Shown here one piece after another: positions 1-7,143 of a stretch of DNA of 64,000 nt (the first letter of the stretch is position 1; each line of letters begins with the position of its first letter). The position numbers and the translations under genes were made by a program. Origin of the DNA: AC-32 sp963717725. GTDB lineage: Bacteria; Actinomycetota; Thermoleophilia; Gaiellales; Gaiellaceae. The stretch lies in contig CAVQWS010000004.1 in assembly GCA_963717725.1 (NCBI GenBank), forward strand, positions 62,001 through 126,000, in the 5' to 3' direction. The notes under the pieces were generated by a model. It saw only the letters and a list, made by a program, of their open reading frames with translations, searched no databases and had not been told where the DNA came from.

Positions 1-1841
1 GGATCGTCCGGCCTCAGCGCGGCGGCCCGTTCGAGCAGCCCGAGGGCGTCCTCCAGGTCGAAGCGGGCGAGCGCGAGCTCGGCTGCCCGGCGAAGCCAGC
101 GAAGCGCGGAGGCGCGGAGCCGAGCGGCGTCCTGGTCGCGGTCACGCCAGGCCAGGTCGGCGATCTCCGGGTCGACGGCCTCCATGTAGTGGTAGGCAAG
201 CGTGCTGGCGCGGCCGTCGCTTGCGTCCTCTCCCTCTAGCCAGTCGGCGTAGGCGGCGTGGCGCCGTGCGCGCTCCGCCCTCGGCAGGCAGTCGTACGCG
301 ACGTCGCGCGTGAGCGCGTGTTTGAAGACGAGCTCGGGCTCGGTGGGGCGGACGAAGCCGCGCTCGACGAGTGTTCGCACCTCGGCCGCAGAGCCCACAA
401 GCGCGGCAAGTCCGGCCGTCGAGAACGAGCGACCGATCACCGCGCCGGCCAGGAGCGCATCCTTTGCCGGCGGGTCGAGGAGGTCGATACGCGCGGCGAG
501 GACGCCCTGGATGGAGTCCGGGATCGTCAGCGCTCCCGCGTCGAGCGCCCACCCGCCCTGGCGCCGCGCCAGCAGCTCGCGGTCGAGGAGGTCCGACAGC
601 ACCTCCTCGACGAAGAACGGGTTCCCTTCGGCATGGCGGACGACGAGCTCGCGCGCCTCCGCGTCGAGAGGGGCGGCGAGCGCCCGGTCGACCAGCTCGC
701 CCGCCTCGTCATCGCCGAGCGGCTCGAGGATCAACGTCTCGCCGGGGGGCAGCCCCGAGCGCCCTGGACGTGTCGTCCCGAGGATCAGCACCGGCCCGGC
801 CGCGTCCGACAGCACCCGGGCCAGGAGCTCGATCAGCGGCTCGGTGGCCCAGTGCAGGTCCTCCAGCACGACGACGGCCGGGCCGCGAGCCCCAATGTCC
901 GACACGAGGCGCACCCATGCGTCCTGGAGCGCGAGCACCGCCGCACGCGGCTCAAGGTCGCCGGCGACGTCGAGCCCCAGGCCCAGCCCAAGGATCTCGT
1001 TGCCCGGGATCTTCTCCAGCGCGGGATCCTCTTCCCGCAGACCCAGCTCCTGCCTGAGCACGTCCGCGAGCGGGCTGTACGTGACGCTGCGGCCGTATGA
1101 GAGGCAGCGGCCGAGCCGGAAGATCGTCCCAGCGGGCAAGCGTTCCCGCAGCTCCCGCACCAGTGCCGTCTTGCCGAGCCCGGGCTCGCCAATAACCAAG
1201 GCGAAGCGCGGCTCGTCAGTCACGGACGTCCGCTGTAGCCAGTCGAGCTCGCGCTCGCGGCCGACGAACGTACCCACCAGGCCGTGGCCGCCGCGTGGGC
1301 GGCGGGGCGCGACCATGCGGCGCAGTTCTCGCGCCACTACGCCGTTCTTCTTACCCTTCGCCTCGACCGTGGACGGCTCGCCGAACTCGAAGGCGTCCCC
1401 GACTAGCGTTGCAGTGCGCTCGCCGACAAGCACCTGGCCTGGCGCCGCCGCCTGCTCGAGCCTCGCCGCAACGTTCACGGCGTCGCCGGTCGCGAACGAG
1501 CTGCCTTCGCGAGGCCGCCCGACCACGACCTCTCCGGAGTTCACCCCGATCCGCAACGCGAGGCGGTCGCCGAAGAGCTTCCGCAGGCGCTCGAGCATCC
1601 AGAGCGCGGTCTGCAGTGCACGCTCGGCGTGGTCCTCCTGGGCGGCCGGCGCGCCGAAGACCGCGACGACGGCGTCGCCGATGAACTTCTCGACCGTCCC
1701 GCCGCCGAGCGCGATCTCGGCCTCCATGGCGTCGTAGAACTGCTCCAGGAGATCTCGCGCGTGCTCGGGATCGAGCTTGTCGCCGAGCGCGGTGGAGCCG
1801 ACGAGATCGGCGAACAGAAGCGTCGCCAACTTCCGCTCCAT
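1..1841 (-). CDS. Class III adenylate/guanylate cyclase fused to AAA-type ATPase, partial (3' end outside window)
   Basis: The reading frame opens at the ATG complementary to 1839-1841 and stays open to the window edge, so the C-terminus is missing. Residues 1-65 show a class III nucleotide cyclase: LLFADLVGSTAL with metal-binding Asp12, and FIGDAVVAVFGAP with the second metal Asp56. A Walker A motif, GEPGLGKTA, follows at about residues 218-226 (DNA near 1199-1174). Cyclase plus AAA ATPase, usually with TPR repeats behind, is a common layout for large soluble signalling regulators in Actinobacteria. Both metal-binding aspartates are present, so cyclase activity is possible, but I did not check the substrate-specifying residues. 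A TATCCT box lies 6 nt before the ATG, suggesting a leaderless mRNA. The ligand is unknown. Confidence 0.85.
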   Translation of the reverse strand, partial: MERKLATLLFADLVGSTALGDKLDPEHARDLLEQFYDAMEAEIALGGGTVEKFIGDAVVAVFGAPAAQEDHAERALQTALWMLERLRKLFGDRLALRIGVNSGEVVVGRPREGSSFATGDAVNVAARLEQAAAPGQVLVGERTATLVGDAFEFGEPSTVEAKGKKNGVVARELRRMVAPRRPRGGHGLVGTFVGRERELDWLQRTSVTDEPRFALVIGEPGLGKTALVRELRERLPAGTIFRLGRCLSYGRSVTYSPLADVLRQELGLREEDPALEKIPGNEILGLGLGLDVAGDLEPRAAVLALQDAWVRLVSDIGARGPAVVVLEDLHWATEPLIELLARVLSDAAGPVLILGTTRPGRSGLPPGETLILEPLGDDEAGELVDRALAAPLDAEARELVVRHAEGNPFFVEEVLSDLLDRELLARRQGGWALDAGALTIPDSIQGVLAARIDLLDPPAKDALLAGAVIGRSFSTAGLAALVGSAAEVRTLVERGFVRPTEPELVFKHALTRDVAYDCLPRAERARRHAAYADWLEGEDASDGRASTLAYHYMEAVDPEIADLAWRDRDQDAARLRASALRWLRRAAELALARFDLEDALGLLERAAALRPDD

Positions 1842-1847
1842 CGCGCG

Positions 1848-1853
1848 AGGATA
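1848..1853 (-). promoter_or_regulatory. -10 box TATCCT of leaderless type before the cyclase gene
   Basis: On the minus strand TATCCT is followed by 6 nt and then the ATG of the cyclase. The same spacing recurs before many genes in this window, which supports a leaderless start over a Shine-Dalgarno-led one. Confidence 0.5.
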
Positions 1854-1992
1854 ACCCGGTCTTCGCCGACCGGGCTGAAATCGTGCCTAGCCCGGAAGGC
1901 TCCTCTCCCCTAGCCCGGCGGCAGATCCGGCTCGGCGACCGCCGACTGTCCACCTTTCGCGGCGTTTTCCCGGCCTTTATCTCCTAACCCGG
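1852..1992. repeat. Four copies of TARCCCGG plus a hairpin between the cyclase gene and tRNA-Glu
   Basis: TAACCCGG or TAGCCCGG occurs at 1852-1859, 1888-1895, 1911-1918 and 1985-1992, all on the plus strand. The first copy overlaps a perfect 7-bp stem (CCCGGTC 1855-1861, GACCGGG 1868-1874, 6-nt loop). The copies lie in the short intergenic stretch upstream of two divergent units, so they could be operator half-sites, but spacing is irregular. Confidence 0.35.
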
Positions 1993-2000
1993 CCGGGGGC

Positions 2001-2006
2001 TATCCT
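2001..2006 (+). promoter_or_regulatory. Candidate -10 box TATCCT for tRNA-Glu
   Basis: TATCCT ends 9 nt before the first base of the tRNA-Glu acceptor stem. I see no convincing -35 hexamer upstream. Confidence 0.45.
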
Positions 2007-2015
2007 TCCGAGTCC

Positions 2016-2088
2016 GCCCCCGTCGACTAGCGGCCTAGGTCACAGCCCTTTCAAGGCTGTAGCACGGGTTCGAATCCCGTCGGGGGCA
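2016..2088 (+). tRNA. tRNA-Glu (anticodon UUC)
   Basis: A 73-nt cloverleaf. The acceptor stem pairs GCCCCCG (2016-2022) with CGGGGGC (2081-2087), discriminator A2088. The anticodon stem CAGCC/GGCTG (2043-2047 and 2055-2059) encloses loop CTTTCAA, giving TTC at 2050-2052. The T-arm contains GGTTCGAATCC. CCA is not encoded. Confidence 0.97.
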
Positions 2089-2093
2089 TATCC

Positions 2094-2477
2094 GTGGTCA
2101 CGATCGACGAGGTTCGGGCGGTTGCAAGCGGGCTTCCTCGTAGTTCCGAGGGGCTTGTCCGTGGGCAGGTGAAGTTCCGGATCGGGCGGATCGTCTGGCT
2201 GGCGCTCTCCCGCGATGGGACGACCATGGGGTTCGCCTTCCCGAAGGAGCTGCGCAACGCGCTCGTCGAGTCCGATCCGGACAAGTTCTCGCTGCCGAGC
2301 GCGTCCGACATGCGCTACCACTGGGCGCACGTCCGGCTCGAAGCGATCGACGAGGAGGAGATGCGCGAGCTCGTCGAGGACGCCTGGGCCTTCTGCGTCC
2401 CGAAGTACGTGGCCGAGGAGTACGCCGTCTCGCAGGGCTACCTCGAGTCTGGCACGCTAGCAGGCGAGGGCGGTTAG
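2094..2477 (+). CDS. MmcQ/YjbR-family protein, flanked by and overlapping tRNAs
   Basis: 127 residues with the MmcQ/YjbR (CyaY-like fold) pattern: an early LP(R/G)xSEG segment, VKFRIGRIVWLALSRDG, and a C-terminal LVEDAWAFCVPKYV helix. Family members are often called DNA-binding, but the cellular role is not established. The GTG start lies only 5 nt after the 3' end of tRNA-Glu, with no room for a Shine-Dalgarno site. The last two Gly codons, part of the preceding Glu codon and the TAG stop (2475-2477) are encoded by the first 10 nt of tRNA-Val, the TAG being the conserved D-arm TAGCTC. The gene must therefore be co-transcribed with both tRNAs, and RNase P cleavage would separate the stop codon from the mRNA. 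Confidence 0.85.
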   Translation: MVTIDEVRAVASGLPRSSEGLVRGQVKFRIGRIVWLALSRDGTTMGFAFPKELRNALVESDPDKFSLPSASDMRYHWAHVRLEAIDEEEMRELVEDAWAFCVPKYVAEEYAVSQGYLESGTLAGEGG

Positions 2478-2540
2478 CTCAGCTGGGAGAGCGCCTGCCT
2501 TACAAGCAGGAGGTCGCGTGTTCGAGCCACGCACCGCCCA
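2468..2540 (+). tRNA. tRNA-Val (anticodon UAC)
   Basis: 73 nt. Acceptor GGGCGGT (2468-2474) pairs with ACCGCCC (2533-2539), discriminator A2540. Anticodon stem CCTGC/GCAGG (2494-2498 and 2506-2510) encloses CTTACAA, giving TAC at 2501-2503. T-stem GCGTG/CACGC. The 5' ten bases overlap the end of the MmcQ/YjbR gene. A second, divergent 3' half of a tRNA-Val(UAC) lies at 4297-4340. Confidence 0.97.
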
Positions 2541-2843
2541 TCGCTCAACCAAGCCGAATCCGGGCTTGTGGATAGGCGCTCGGAAGGGCCTGTGATCAGC
2601 GATGTGATCAGTAGAAGCTGACGACGAGACGCGAAAGAGGGCCTCTGACGGACGAAGGAGCGGACATCGGCGGCAAGCCGAACGCCCATGGCGCTCCCCA
2701 GTGGTGACCTGCGGCGCGCAAGACTGACCTTGGCCGCCGCAACGCCCAGATCAGCTGCTAGGGCTGGAACGCTAGGGGGTCATTCCCGCGCGCTGGCCCA
2801 AGCGTACGTTGCCGGCCGCCCGAGGCCGGTTCTGACCGGACAA
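2541..2843. other. Intergenic stretch after tRNA-Val with a short direct repeat
   Basis: About 300 nt with no convincing gene. TGTGATCAG occurs twice, at 2591-2599 and 2603-2611. Its position just behind a tRNA 3' end, where elements integrate, suggests a leftover attachment region, but no integrase is present. The short open frames here have no recognisable domain. Confidence 0.4.
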
Positions 2844-2874
2844 CGAGAAGGCCCGCCGAAGCGGGCCGTTCTCG
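2844..2874 (-). terminator. Strong hairpin terminator after the secreted protein gene at 2897
   Basis: CGAGAAGGCCCGC (2844-2856) pairs with GCGGGCC (2861-2867) and TTCTCG (2869-2874), with one bulged G at 2868 and a CGAA tetraloop. It lies about 22 nt past the stop codon of the minus-strand gene ending at 2897. There is no long T tract, so it may act bidirectionally or as an RNA-stabilising stem. Confidence 0.75.
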
Positions 2875-2896
2875 GTCGACACGCCTTGGAGGCGTG

Positions 2897-3253
2897 TTAC
2901 TTGATTGTCAGCTTGAGGTGGTTGTCGTCGGGTGCCTGCTTGACCATCGTGATCGTGTAAACGCCTTTGGCCTTGAGCGTCAGCGTCGCGCCGATCTTCT
3001 CGTGCTTGATACCGCCCGGGCCTTTGATGATCAGGCTGGCTTCGTCGAGGTTGACGAGCTTCACCGGTCCGGTTCGAGTGACCGTCTTGAGGTAGTGGCG
3101 GTGATTCGGCCCTCCGCCGACGTAGAACCAGTGGCAGCCCGGGTCTTTCATCGCGACGATCAGCTTCGTCGCCCCGCTTGCGGAGGTCGTCCCGGCTGCG
3201 GCGGATGCCGCGAGCGCCAGGCCCACGATTCCGGAGAGGATGACTTTGCGCAT
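2897..3253 (-). CDS. Small secreted protein of unknown function
   Basis: 118 residues. The N-terminus MRKVILSGIVGLALAASAAAG is a clear signal peptide, probably cleaved near residue 20-26. The mature part, starting about TKLIVAMKDPGCHWFYVGGG, is beta-rich with one Cys. The open frame extends further upstream, but I chose the ATG at 3253 because GGAGGT lies 8 nt before it and the signal peptide starts there. Downstream is a strong hairpin (2844-2874). The gene is divergent from a second secreted protein at 3648, and both lie between the intact tRNA-Val and a broken tRNA-Val half, so they may be cargo of an old insertion. I recognise no family. Confidence 0.7.
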   Translation of the reverse strand: MRKVILSGIVGLALAASAAAGTTSASGATKLIVAMKDPGCHWFYVGGGPNHRHYLKTVTRTGPVKLVNLDEASLIIKGPGGIKHEKIGATLTLKAKGVYTITMVKQAPDDNHLKLTIK

Positions 3254-3546
3254 AGTTGCTACCTCCAAAGGTGGTGTGTCGATGTCCCTCATCACACACC
3301 TCGAGGGGTCGCGCCTCGTCCGTGGAGATTCTGATTCAGCGTCAGGGAGAACTACGGATTCCGGGCCCAACGAGCGGTTGGATTTTTGGCAGAGACCGCA
3401 GGCTGCACTCCGGTTAGAGACGGCCGCGCCAGTGATGCCTCGCGAAAGGGGCGGGCGGCGAGCCGAAACGCGCTCGCGCGCGGGTGCTGCAACGCGGCCC
3501 GGCCCCACGCTCACGCTACGCCTCCAGCGCGCCGGGTAGCGGCTGT

Positions 3547-3575
3547 TTGACAATTCCTGAGTTCCTGTGAGAGTT
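3547..3575 (+). promoter_or_regulatory. Possible sigma-70-type promoter for the secreted protein at 3648
   Basis: A perfect TTGACA (3547-3552) is followed after 17 nt by AGAGTT (3570-3575), a weak -10. The rest of 3254-3647, nearly 400 nt between two divergent genes, shows no other feature I can support. Confidence 0.35.
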
Positions 3576-3647
3576 TTCGACCGAAGGCAGGCGAAACCGG
3601 TGGCCACGCCCTTTGGCTGCAACCTGGGGGGAGAAAGAGGTTCCCCG

Positions 3648-4148
3648 ATGCGCAGATTGTTCGTGTTGCTGAGTTTCGCTCTCCTGCCGCTCGCGTTTTC
3701 GGCGACGGCGGGCGCGAATGCGCCCGTCAACTTCACAACGACACTCACGGTGGACACGCCGGGCTTCAACTTCTCCTGCGTGCCGTACGGGTACAGCTTC
3801 GACACGCTCGCCACGTTCACCGTCACGCGGCACTTCATCCAGTTCTATGACGGCCCGACCTTGGTGAAGGAGATCCGCCACATCGACTTCGCCGGCACGC
3901 TCTACCGTTCAGACGACCTCTCGAAGACGATCCCGTACGCCGGAAAATGGACGCGGACGATGGATGTGGCGGCGAACACCGTCACCAACACCGGCCTGTT
4001 CCGCTACAGCCATCCGGATGGGAGCGGCATGGTCGCGCTCGACGCGGGGAGAACAGTGCAGGACGGGACGACCTTCGACACCCTGTCCGATACGGGGCCC
4101 ACGCAGATCGAGTGGCAGATGGGAGTCTGTGCCTACCTCGCGGGCTGA
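3648..4148 (+). CDS. Secreted protein of unknown function
   Basis: 166 residues. The signal peptide MRRLFVLLSFALLPLAFSA is followed by a small-residue cleavage region (TAGANA) and a beta-strand-rich domain, with Cys in NFSCVPYGY and near the C-terminus in GVCAYLAG that could form a disulfide. The frame is open upstream, but the ATG at 3648 is preceded by AGAAAGAGG at the right distance and starts the signal peptide. A TTGACA box lies at 3547. I recognise no family; paralogues of this style are common among actinobacterial exoproteins. It shares the tRNA-bounded stretch with the 2897 gene. Confidence 0.7.
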   Translation: MRRLFVLLSFALLPLAFSATAGANAPVNFTTTLTVDTPGFNFSCVPYGYSFDTLATFTVTRHFIQFYDGPTLVKEIRHIDFAGTLYRSDDLSKTIPYAGKWTRTMDVAANTVTNTGLFRYSHPDGSGMVALDAGRTVQDGTTFDTLSDTGPTQIEWQMGVCAYLAG

Positions 4149-4296
4149 GTAGCTTCGAAAGCACGACGGGGTTTATGGAGGGGCGGCTACGGCCGCCCTC
4201 CCATACTTATGACGAATTCACATCGAGCCCTCTAGTGGCCGTTTCGGCTATGCCCTTCAGCGTCTGCGCGGCCTCCGCGAAGCCGCGCCTCTCGTT

Positions 4297-4340
4297 CCTT
4301 ACAAGTAGGAGGTCACTGGTTCGAGACCAGTACGCCCATC
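4297..4340 (+). pseudogene. Broken 3' half of a tRNA-Val(UAC), possible attachment-site remnant
   Basis: From the anticodon loop (CTTACAA at 4298-4304) to the acceptor end this matches the 3' half of tRNA-Val at 2498-2541 at about 35 of 43 positions. The T-arm is intact but different: ACTGG/CCAGT here against GCGTG/CACGC in the full tRNA, with base pairing preserved. The 3' acceptor looks one base short. No D-arm or 5' acceptor exists upstream, so it cannot be a functional tRNA. Such 3' halves are left when an element integrates into a tRNA gene and displaces the original end. Confidence 0.7.
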
Positions 4341-4635
4341 TCGACCTGCTTGGCGATGCGGATACCCGCATGGTTACGCAGGTCATGTGTGCCAGGGCAG
4401 CGTGGATGCACACCTCGTGTTGTCCTGGGCTCGGACAATGCCTGCCAAAGAGGCTGGCCCTGCACGTCGGAACGCTGTTCGCCTAGGCTCATCGCCTCGC
4501 GCGCCAACGCGCGTTGGTGGCCGTCGGGCTTTCGGCCGGGGTTCTGGCCGCAGGGCCAGTGCAACCAGACTACTCCTTTGGCGTTCGGCACGCTGCCCGG
4601 CCTCCAGCGGTCGCCTAAGGTGGGTTGAGACAGCG
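4341..4635. other. Intergenic stretch with small inverted repeats, no gene seen
   Basis: No convincing coding sequence. It contains a hairpin TTGTCC/GGACAA (4420-4425 and 4433-4438) and a 14-bp perfect palindrome CCAACGCGCGTTGG (4504-4517). The region 4149-4296, upstream of the tRNA half, also lacks a gene. Confidence 0.4.
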
Positions 4636-5088
4636 TCAGGTCTGCGCGATCACGAGCACGACCGTCATGACGGCAAGCACGACTCCGCCCACGGTGAACA
4701 CCGCGACGGTGCGGAACCGCAGCGGTGCATGGCTACCGGTTCGCAGCGCACGGTCCAACTCGCGCTGGCGTTGTGCGCCGACAATCGCGAGCCCGACCGC
4801 GAGAGACGCGTAGCCGCAGCCGAGCAGAATGTACGGCCATGGGGCGACGTCGAGCAGTTGCGGGGCGAACCGACCCACCGCGAGCGCGCCGGCGGTTGCG
4901 CCTAGCGCGGTGCGCCACCACGCCAGCCAGGTGCGCTCCGCAGCCATCGACGTACGCCGCTCCTGATCGAGATCGGACGGCGAGGTTGGAACTGGAGGTG
5001 CATCGTCTGGGGCATCGGTCTGCTCTGAACCCGGCTGCGCCTGCGTCATAGCTGCATCTAACACAGTTAGTGCGTGGATATCGTCCAC
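4636..5088 (-). CDS. DUF202 (YidH-family) membrane protein
   Basis: About 150 residues from the GTG at 5088, or 137 from the ATG at 5049; neither has a clear Shine-Dalgarno. The DUF202 signature AAERTWLAWWRTALGATAGAL is followed by three hydrophobic segments (about residues 55-70, 83-103 and 125-148 of the longer form). Members are small inner-membrane proteins of unknown biochemical role. The GTG directly follows the TGA of the DM13-protein gene (TGAGTG), so the two genes form one unit and are probably translationally coupled, which favours the longer form. Confidence 0.8.
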   Translation of the reverse strand: MDDIHALTVLDAAMTQAQPGSEQTDAPDDAPPVPTSPSDLDQERRTSMAAERTWLAWWRTALGATAGALAVGRFAPQLLDVAPWPYILLGCGYASLAVGLAIVGAQRQRELDRALRTGSHAPLRFRTVAVFTVGGVVLAVMTVVLVIAQT

Positions 5089-5508
5089 TCAGGCCGTCGG
5101 GTGCAGCTGCGCGGCGCCCCAGGCCTTGTTGCACTTCTCGCAGAAGACCTCCACCGTGGCGTGTAGCGCCTCCGGGCCGGCGCCTGAAAGGACGTAGATC
5201 TGCTCGCCCCACGGGCGCTGCAGCACCATCCGCCTCGAGCCCATGTGGACGTACAGGGCCGGCGCACGCTGCGTCTTGAAGTCCCGGCTAAAGCGCAGGA
5301 TCACCTTGCCCGTCCGCGTGCGCTCGATCGTCACGGTGCCGTTCGTGCCCCACGACACGGTCTTCAACGTGCCGCTCGCGAGCACCCCGGGCGGCCCCTG
5401 CGCGAAGGCGTTCTCGGGCCCGCCGCGCGTGAGCGTGAAGCCCAACGCCAGCCCGGCTGCGACGGTGACGCCGAGCCCTGCCAGCAGCAGTCGTGGTCGT
5501 CTGTTCAT
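5089..5508 (-). CDS. DM13-domain membrane-anchored protein
   Basis: 139 residues. The N-terminus MNRRPRLLLAGLGVTVAAGLAL is a membrane anchor or signal. Residues about 42-135 match the DM13 pattern: an ASGTLKTVSWGTNGTVTIER start, then ILRFSRDF, PALYVHMGS and a C-terminal FCEKCNKAWGAAQLHP, where CEKC could bind metal or form a disulfide. DM13 domains have been proposed to act in redox or electron transfer; here that is inference. The frame is open upstream, but the hydrophobic N-terminus sets the ATG at 5508. It is cotranscribed with the DUF202 gene and divergent from the ATP-grasp gene at 5612. Confidence 0.75.
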   Translation of the reverse strand: MNRRPRLLLAGLGVTVAAGLALGFTLTRGGPENAFAQGPPGVLASGTLKTVSWGTNGTVTIERTRTGKVILRFSRDFKTQRAPALYVHMGSRRMVLQRPWGEQIYVLSGAGPEALHATVEVFCEKCNKAWGAAQLHPTA

Positions 5509-5611
5509 GCGCTTACGCCACTTTGCCACAAACCGGCCGCCCAACTTTCTCACGAGATCTTCACCGGATTTCAGCCCACTTTTCATGTGTACGACGCAAA
5601 GTTCACCTTGG

Positions 5612-6478
5612 ATGCGTTTCGCCGTCGTCGCCCATAGCTCGAGCCCCACCAATCTTGCGCTCGCCGCGGGCGGCTGGAACGGCGTCCCGGGCGAGTTGCT
5701 GACACCGCGCGAGGCGTTGCTGACGCTCGGCCGCGGCGACGTCGCGCTCGCTCGACTCGACGTGCGCCAGTCCCTCGACGGGGTCGAGGACGGTCTCTGG
5801 GCGCTGGAGCGGCTCGCCGAGGCCGGCATCCGCGTGCTCAACCGCCCGGACGCGGTCGTTCTCGCCCACGACAAGCTGCTCACCGCGCGCGTCCTGCGCC
5901 GGGCTGGGCTGCCGCACCCGCGCACGACGTTGATCGAGCGGAACGCGCCGCCTCCCGATCTCGACTTTCCGGCGGTGGTCAAGCCGCGCTTCGGCAGCTG
6001 GGGCGAGGACGTGAAGCTCTGCCGCGACCGCGACGAGCTGCGCGCGGTGCTCGAGGGCCTGACCTGCCGCCTCTGGTTCCGCGCGACCGGCGCCGTCGCG
6101 CAGGAGCTGATCCCACCGCTCGGCCACGATCTGCGCCTCGTGGTCGCCGGCGGCCGGATCGTCGCCGCGGCCAAGCGGATCGCCGCTCCCGGCGAGTGGC
6201 GCACCAACGTCGCGCTCGGTGCGAGCGTCGTCGCGGCCGAGCCGCCGCCGGTGGCGTCGGAGCTCGCGTTGGCGGCGGCGAAGGTCTCCGGGCTCGACCT
6301 CGTCGGGGTCGACCTGCTGCCGACCGGGCCCGGCGGTTTCAGCGTGATCGAGCTGAACGGTGCGGTCGATTTTCGGCCCGTGTACGCGCTCGACGAGGGC
6401 GACGTCTTCGCCGGCGCGGTGGCCGCGCTGGCGGGCGGCAAGGCCGAGACTCCGGCGGCTTTCGCGCAGATCTCCTGA
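5612..6478 (+). CDS. RimK/LysX-like ATP-grasp ligase
   Basis: 288 residues. The preATP-grasp part has VLNRPDAVVLAHDKLLTARVLRRAG, the hallmark NxPxAxxxxxDK segment of RimK-type ligases. The ATP-grasp core follows: FPAVVKPRFGSWGEDV for nucleotide binding, then LVGVDLLPTGPGGFSVIELNGAVDF carrying the metal-binding D/E/N residues. Such enzymes join an amino acid or small acid to a carboxylate (peptide, LysW-type carrier or cofactor); the substrate cannot be read here. No LysW-like carrier is adjacent. The start is the ATG at 5612, where similarity begins. A MshEN-domain protein follows 30 nt downstream on the same strand. Confidence 0.8.
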   Translation: MRFAVVAHSSSPTNLALAAGGWNGVPGELLTPREALLTLGRGDVALARLDVRQSLDGVEDGLWALERLAEAGIRVLNRPDAVVLAHDKLLTARVLRRAGLPHPRTTLIERNAPPPDLDFPAVVKPRFGSWGEDVKLCRDRDELRAVLEGLTCRLWFRATGAVAQELIPPLGHDLRLVVAGGRIVAAAKRIAAPGEWRTNVALGASVVAAEPPPVASELALAAAKVSGLDLVGVDLLPTGPGGFSVIELNGAVDFRPVYALDEGDVFAGAVAALAGGKAETPAAFAQIS

Positions 6479-6507
6479 AAACCGCCTTTGCGGCCGATAA
6501 GAGGCCG

Positions 6508-7143
6508 ATGGAGCCTGCGGAGAGCATCTGGCGGCCGCTTGGCGAGCTGCTCGTGGAGAAGAAGTTGCTGACGGAGGAGGAGCTCGAGCTCGCCCTCACG
6601 GAGCAGGCCGAGACCGGCCGGCTGCTGGGCGCGATCCTGGTCGAGCGCGGCTATGTCTCAGGGCCGGCGCTGGCCGTCGCCCTGGCCGAGCAGTACGGCG
6701 TCGAGCTCCACACCGAGCGCGGCTTCGGCACCGGCCTCTGGGCCGAGATCGACCGGCGTCACCGCGCCGGCCGGGGGCACGAGGACAACGTCGTCAAGCT
6801 CGAGGCTGTGCCCGCACCGGTGGTCGAGATCGTCCGCGATCCCGAGCCGAATCCGGAGCTCGACCGGCTCGAGGCCGTGAACCGGCGCCTGCAGGACGAG
6901 ATCGAGCGACTGCACGGCGAGTTCACGAAGCTGAAGCTCGTCGAGACGCCGGTCCCGGCGACCTCGCACCTGCTGTTCGTGCCGACGCCGGCCCGCTACC
7001 TGCTCGTCGAGTGCGAGGGCGCTCCGCCGGATCCGGGCGCGAAGCTCGAGCTCGAGCAAGGATCCTTCGCCGTGGCCAAGCTCGGCGACGCGCCGTTCCC
7101 GGGCGAGGATCGCCCGTGCGCCTTTCTCTTGCCGCTCGGCTAG
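6508..7143 (+). CDS. Orphan MshEN (GspE N-terminal)-like domain protein with coiled coil
   Basis: 211 residues. Residues about 8-65 (LGELLVEKKLLTEEELELAL then LLGAILVERGYVSGPALAVAL and EQYGVEL) match the N-terminal MshEN domain of type II secretion/type IV pilus ATPases, which in some members binds c-di-GMP. No ATPase follows. Instead residues about 110-150 (ELDRLEAVNRRLQDEIERLHGEF) look like a coiled coil, and the C-terminal 60 residues are unassigned. It is probably cotranscribed with the ATP-grasp gene and overlaps the convergent gene ending at 7140 by 4 nt. It may be a regulatory or scaffold protein. A GGDEF protein occurs elsewhere in the window (49077-50027). Confidence 0.7.
   Translation: MEPAESIWRPLGELLVEKKLLTEEELELALTEQAETGRLLGAILVERGYVSGPALAVALAEQYGVELHTERGFGTGLWAEIDRRHRAGRGHEDNVVKLEAVPAPVVEIVRDPEPNPELDRLEAVNRRLQDEIERLHGEFTKLKLVETPVPATSHLLFVPTPARYLLVECEGAPPDPGAKLELEQGSFAVAKLGDAPFPGEDRPCAFLLPLG

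Noticed and set aside
2591..2611. TGTGATCAG direct repeat as a phage attachment arm site
   Set aside because: Only two copies and no integrase nearby; too little to call.
2897..3838. 313-residue version of the secreted protein at 2897
   Set aside because: The upstream part crosses an intergenic region and the antisense of another gene; the signal peptide and ribosome-binding site set the start at 3253.
4297..4340. Functional second tRNA-Val
   Set aside because: No D-arm or 5' acceptor strand is present and the anticodon stem cannot form.
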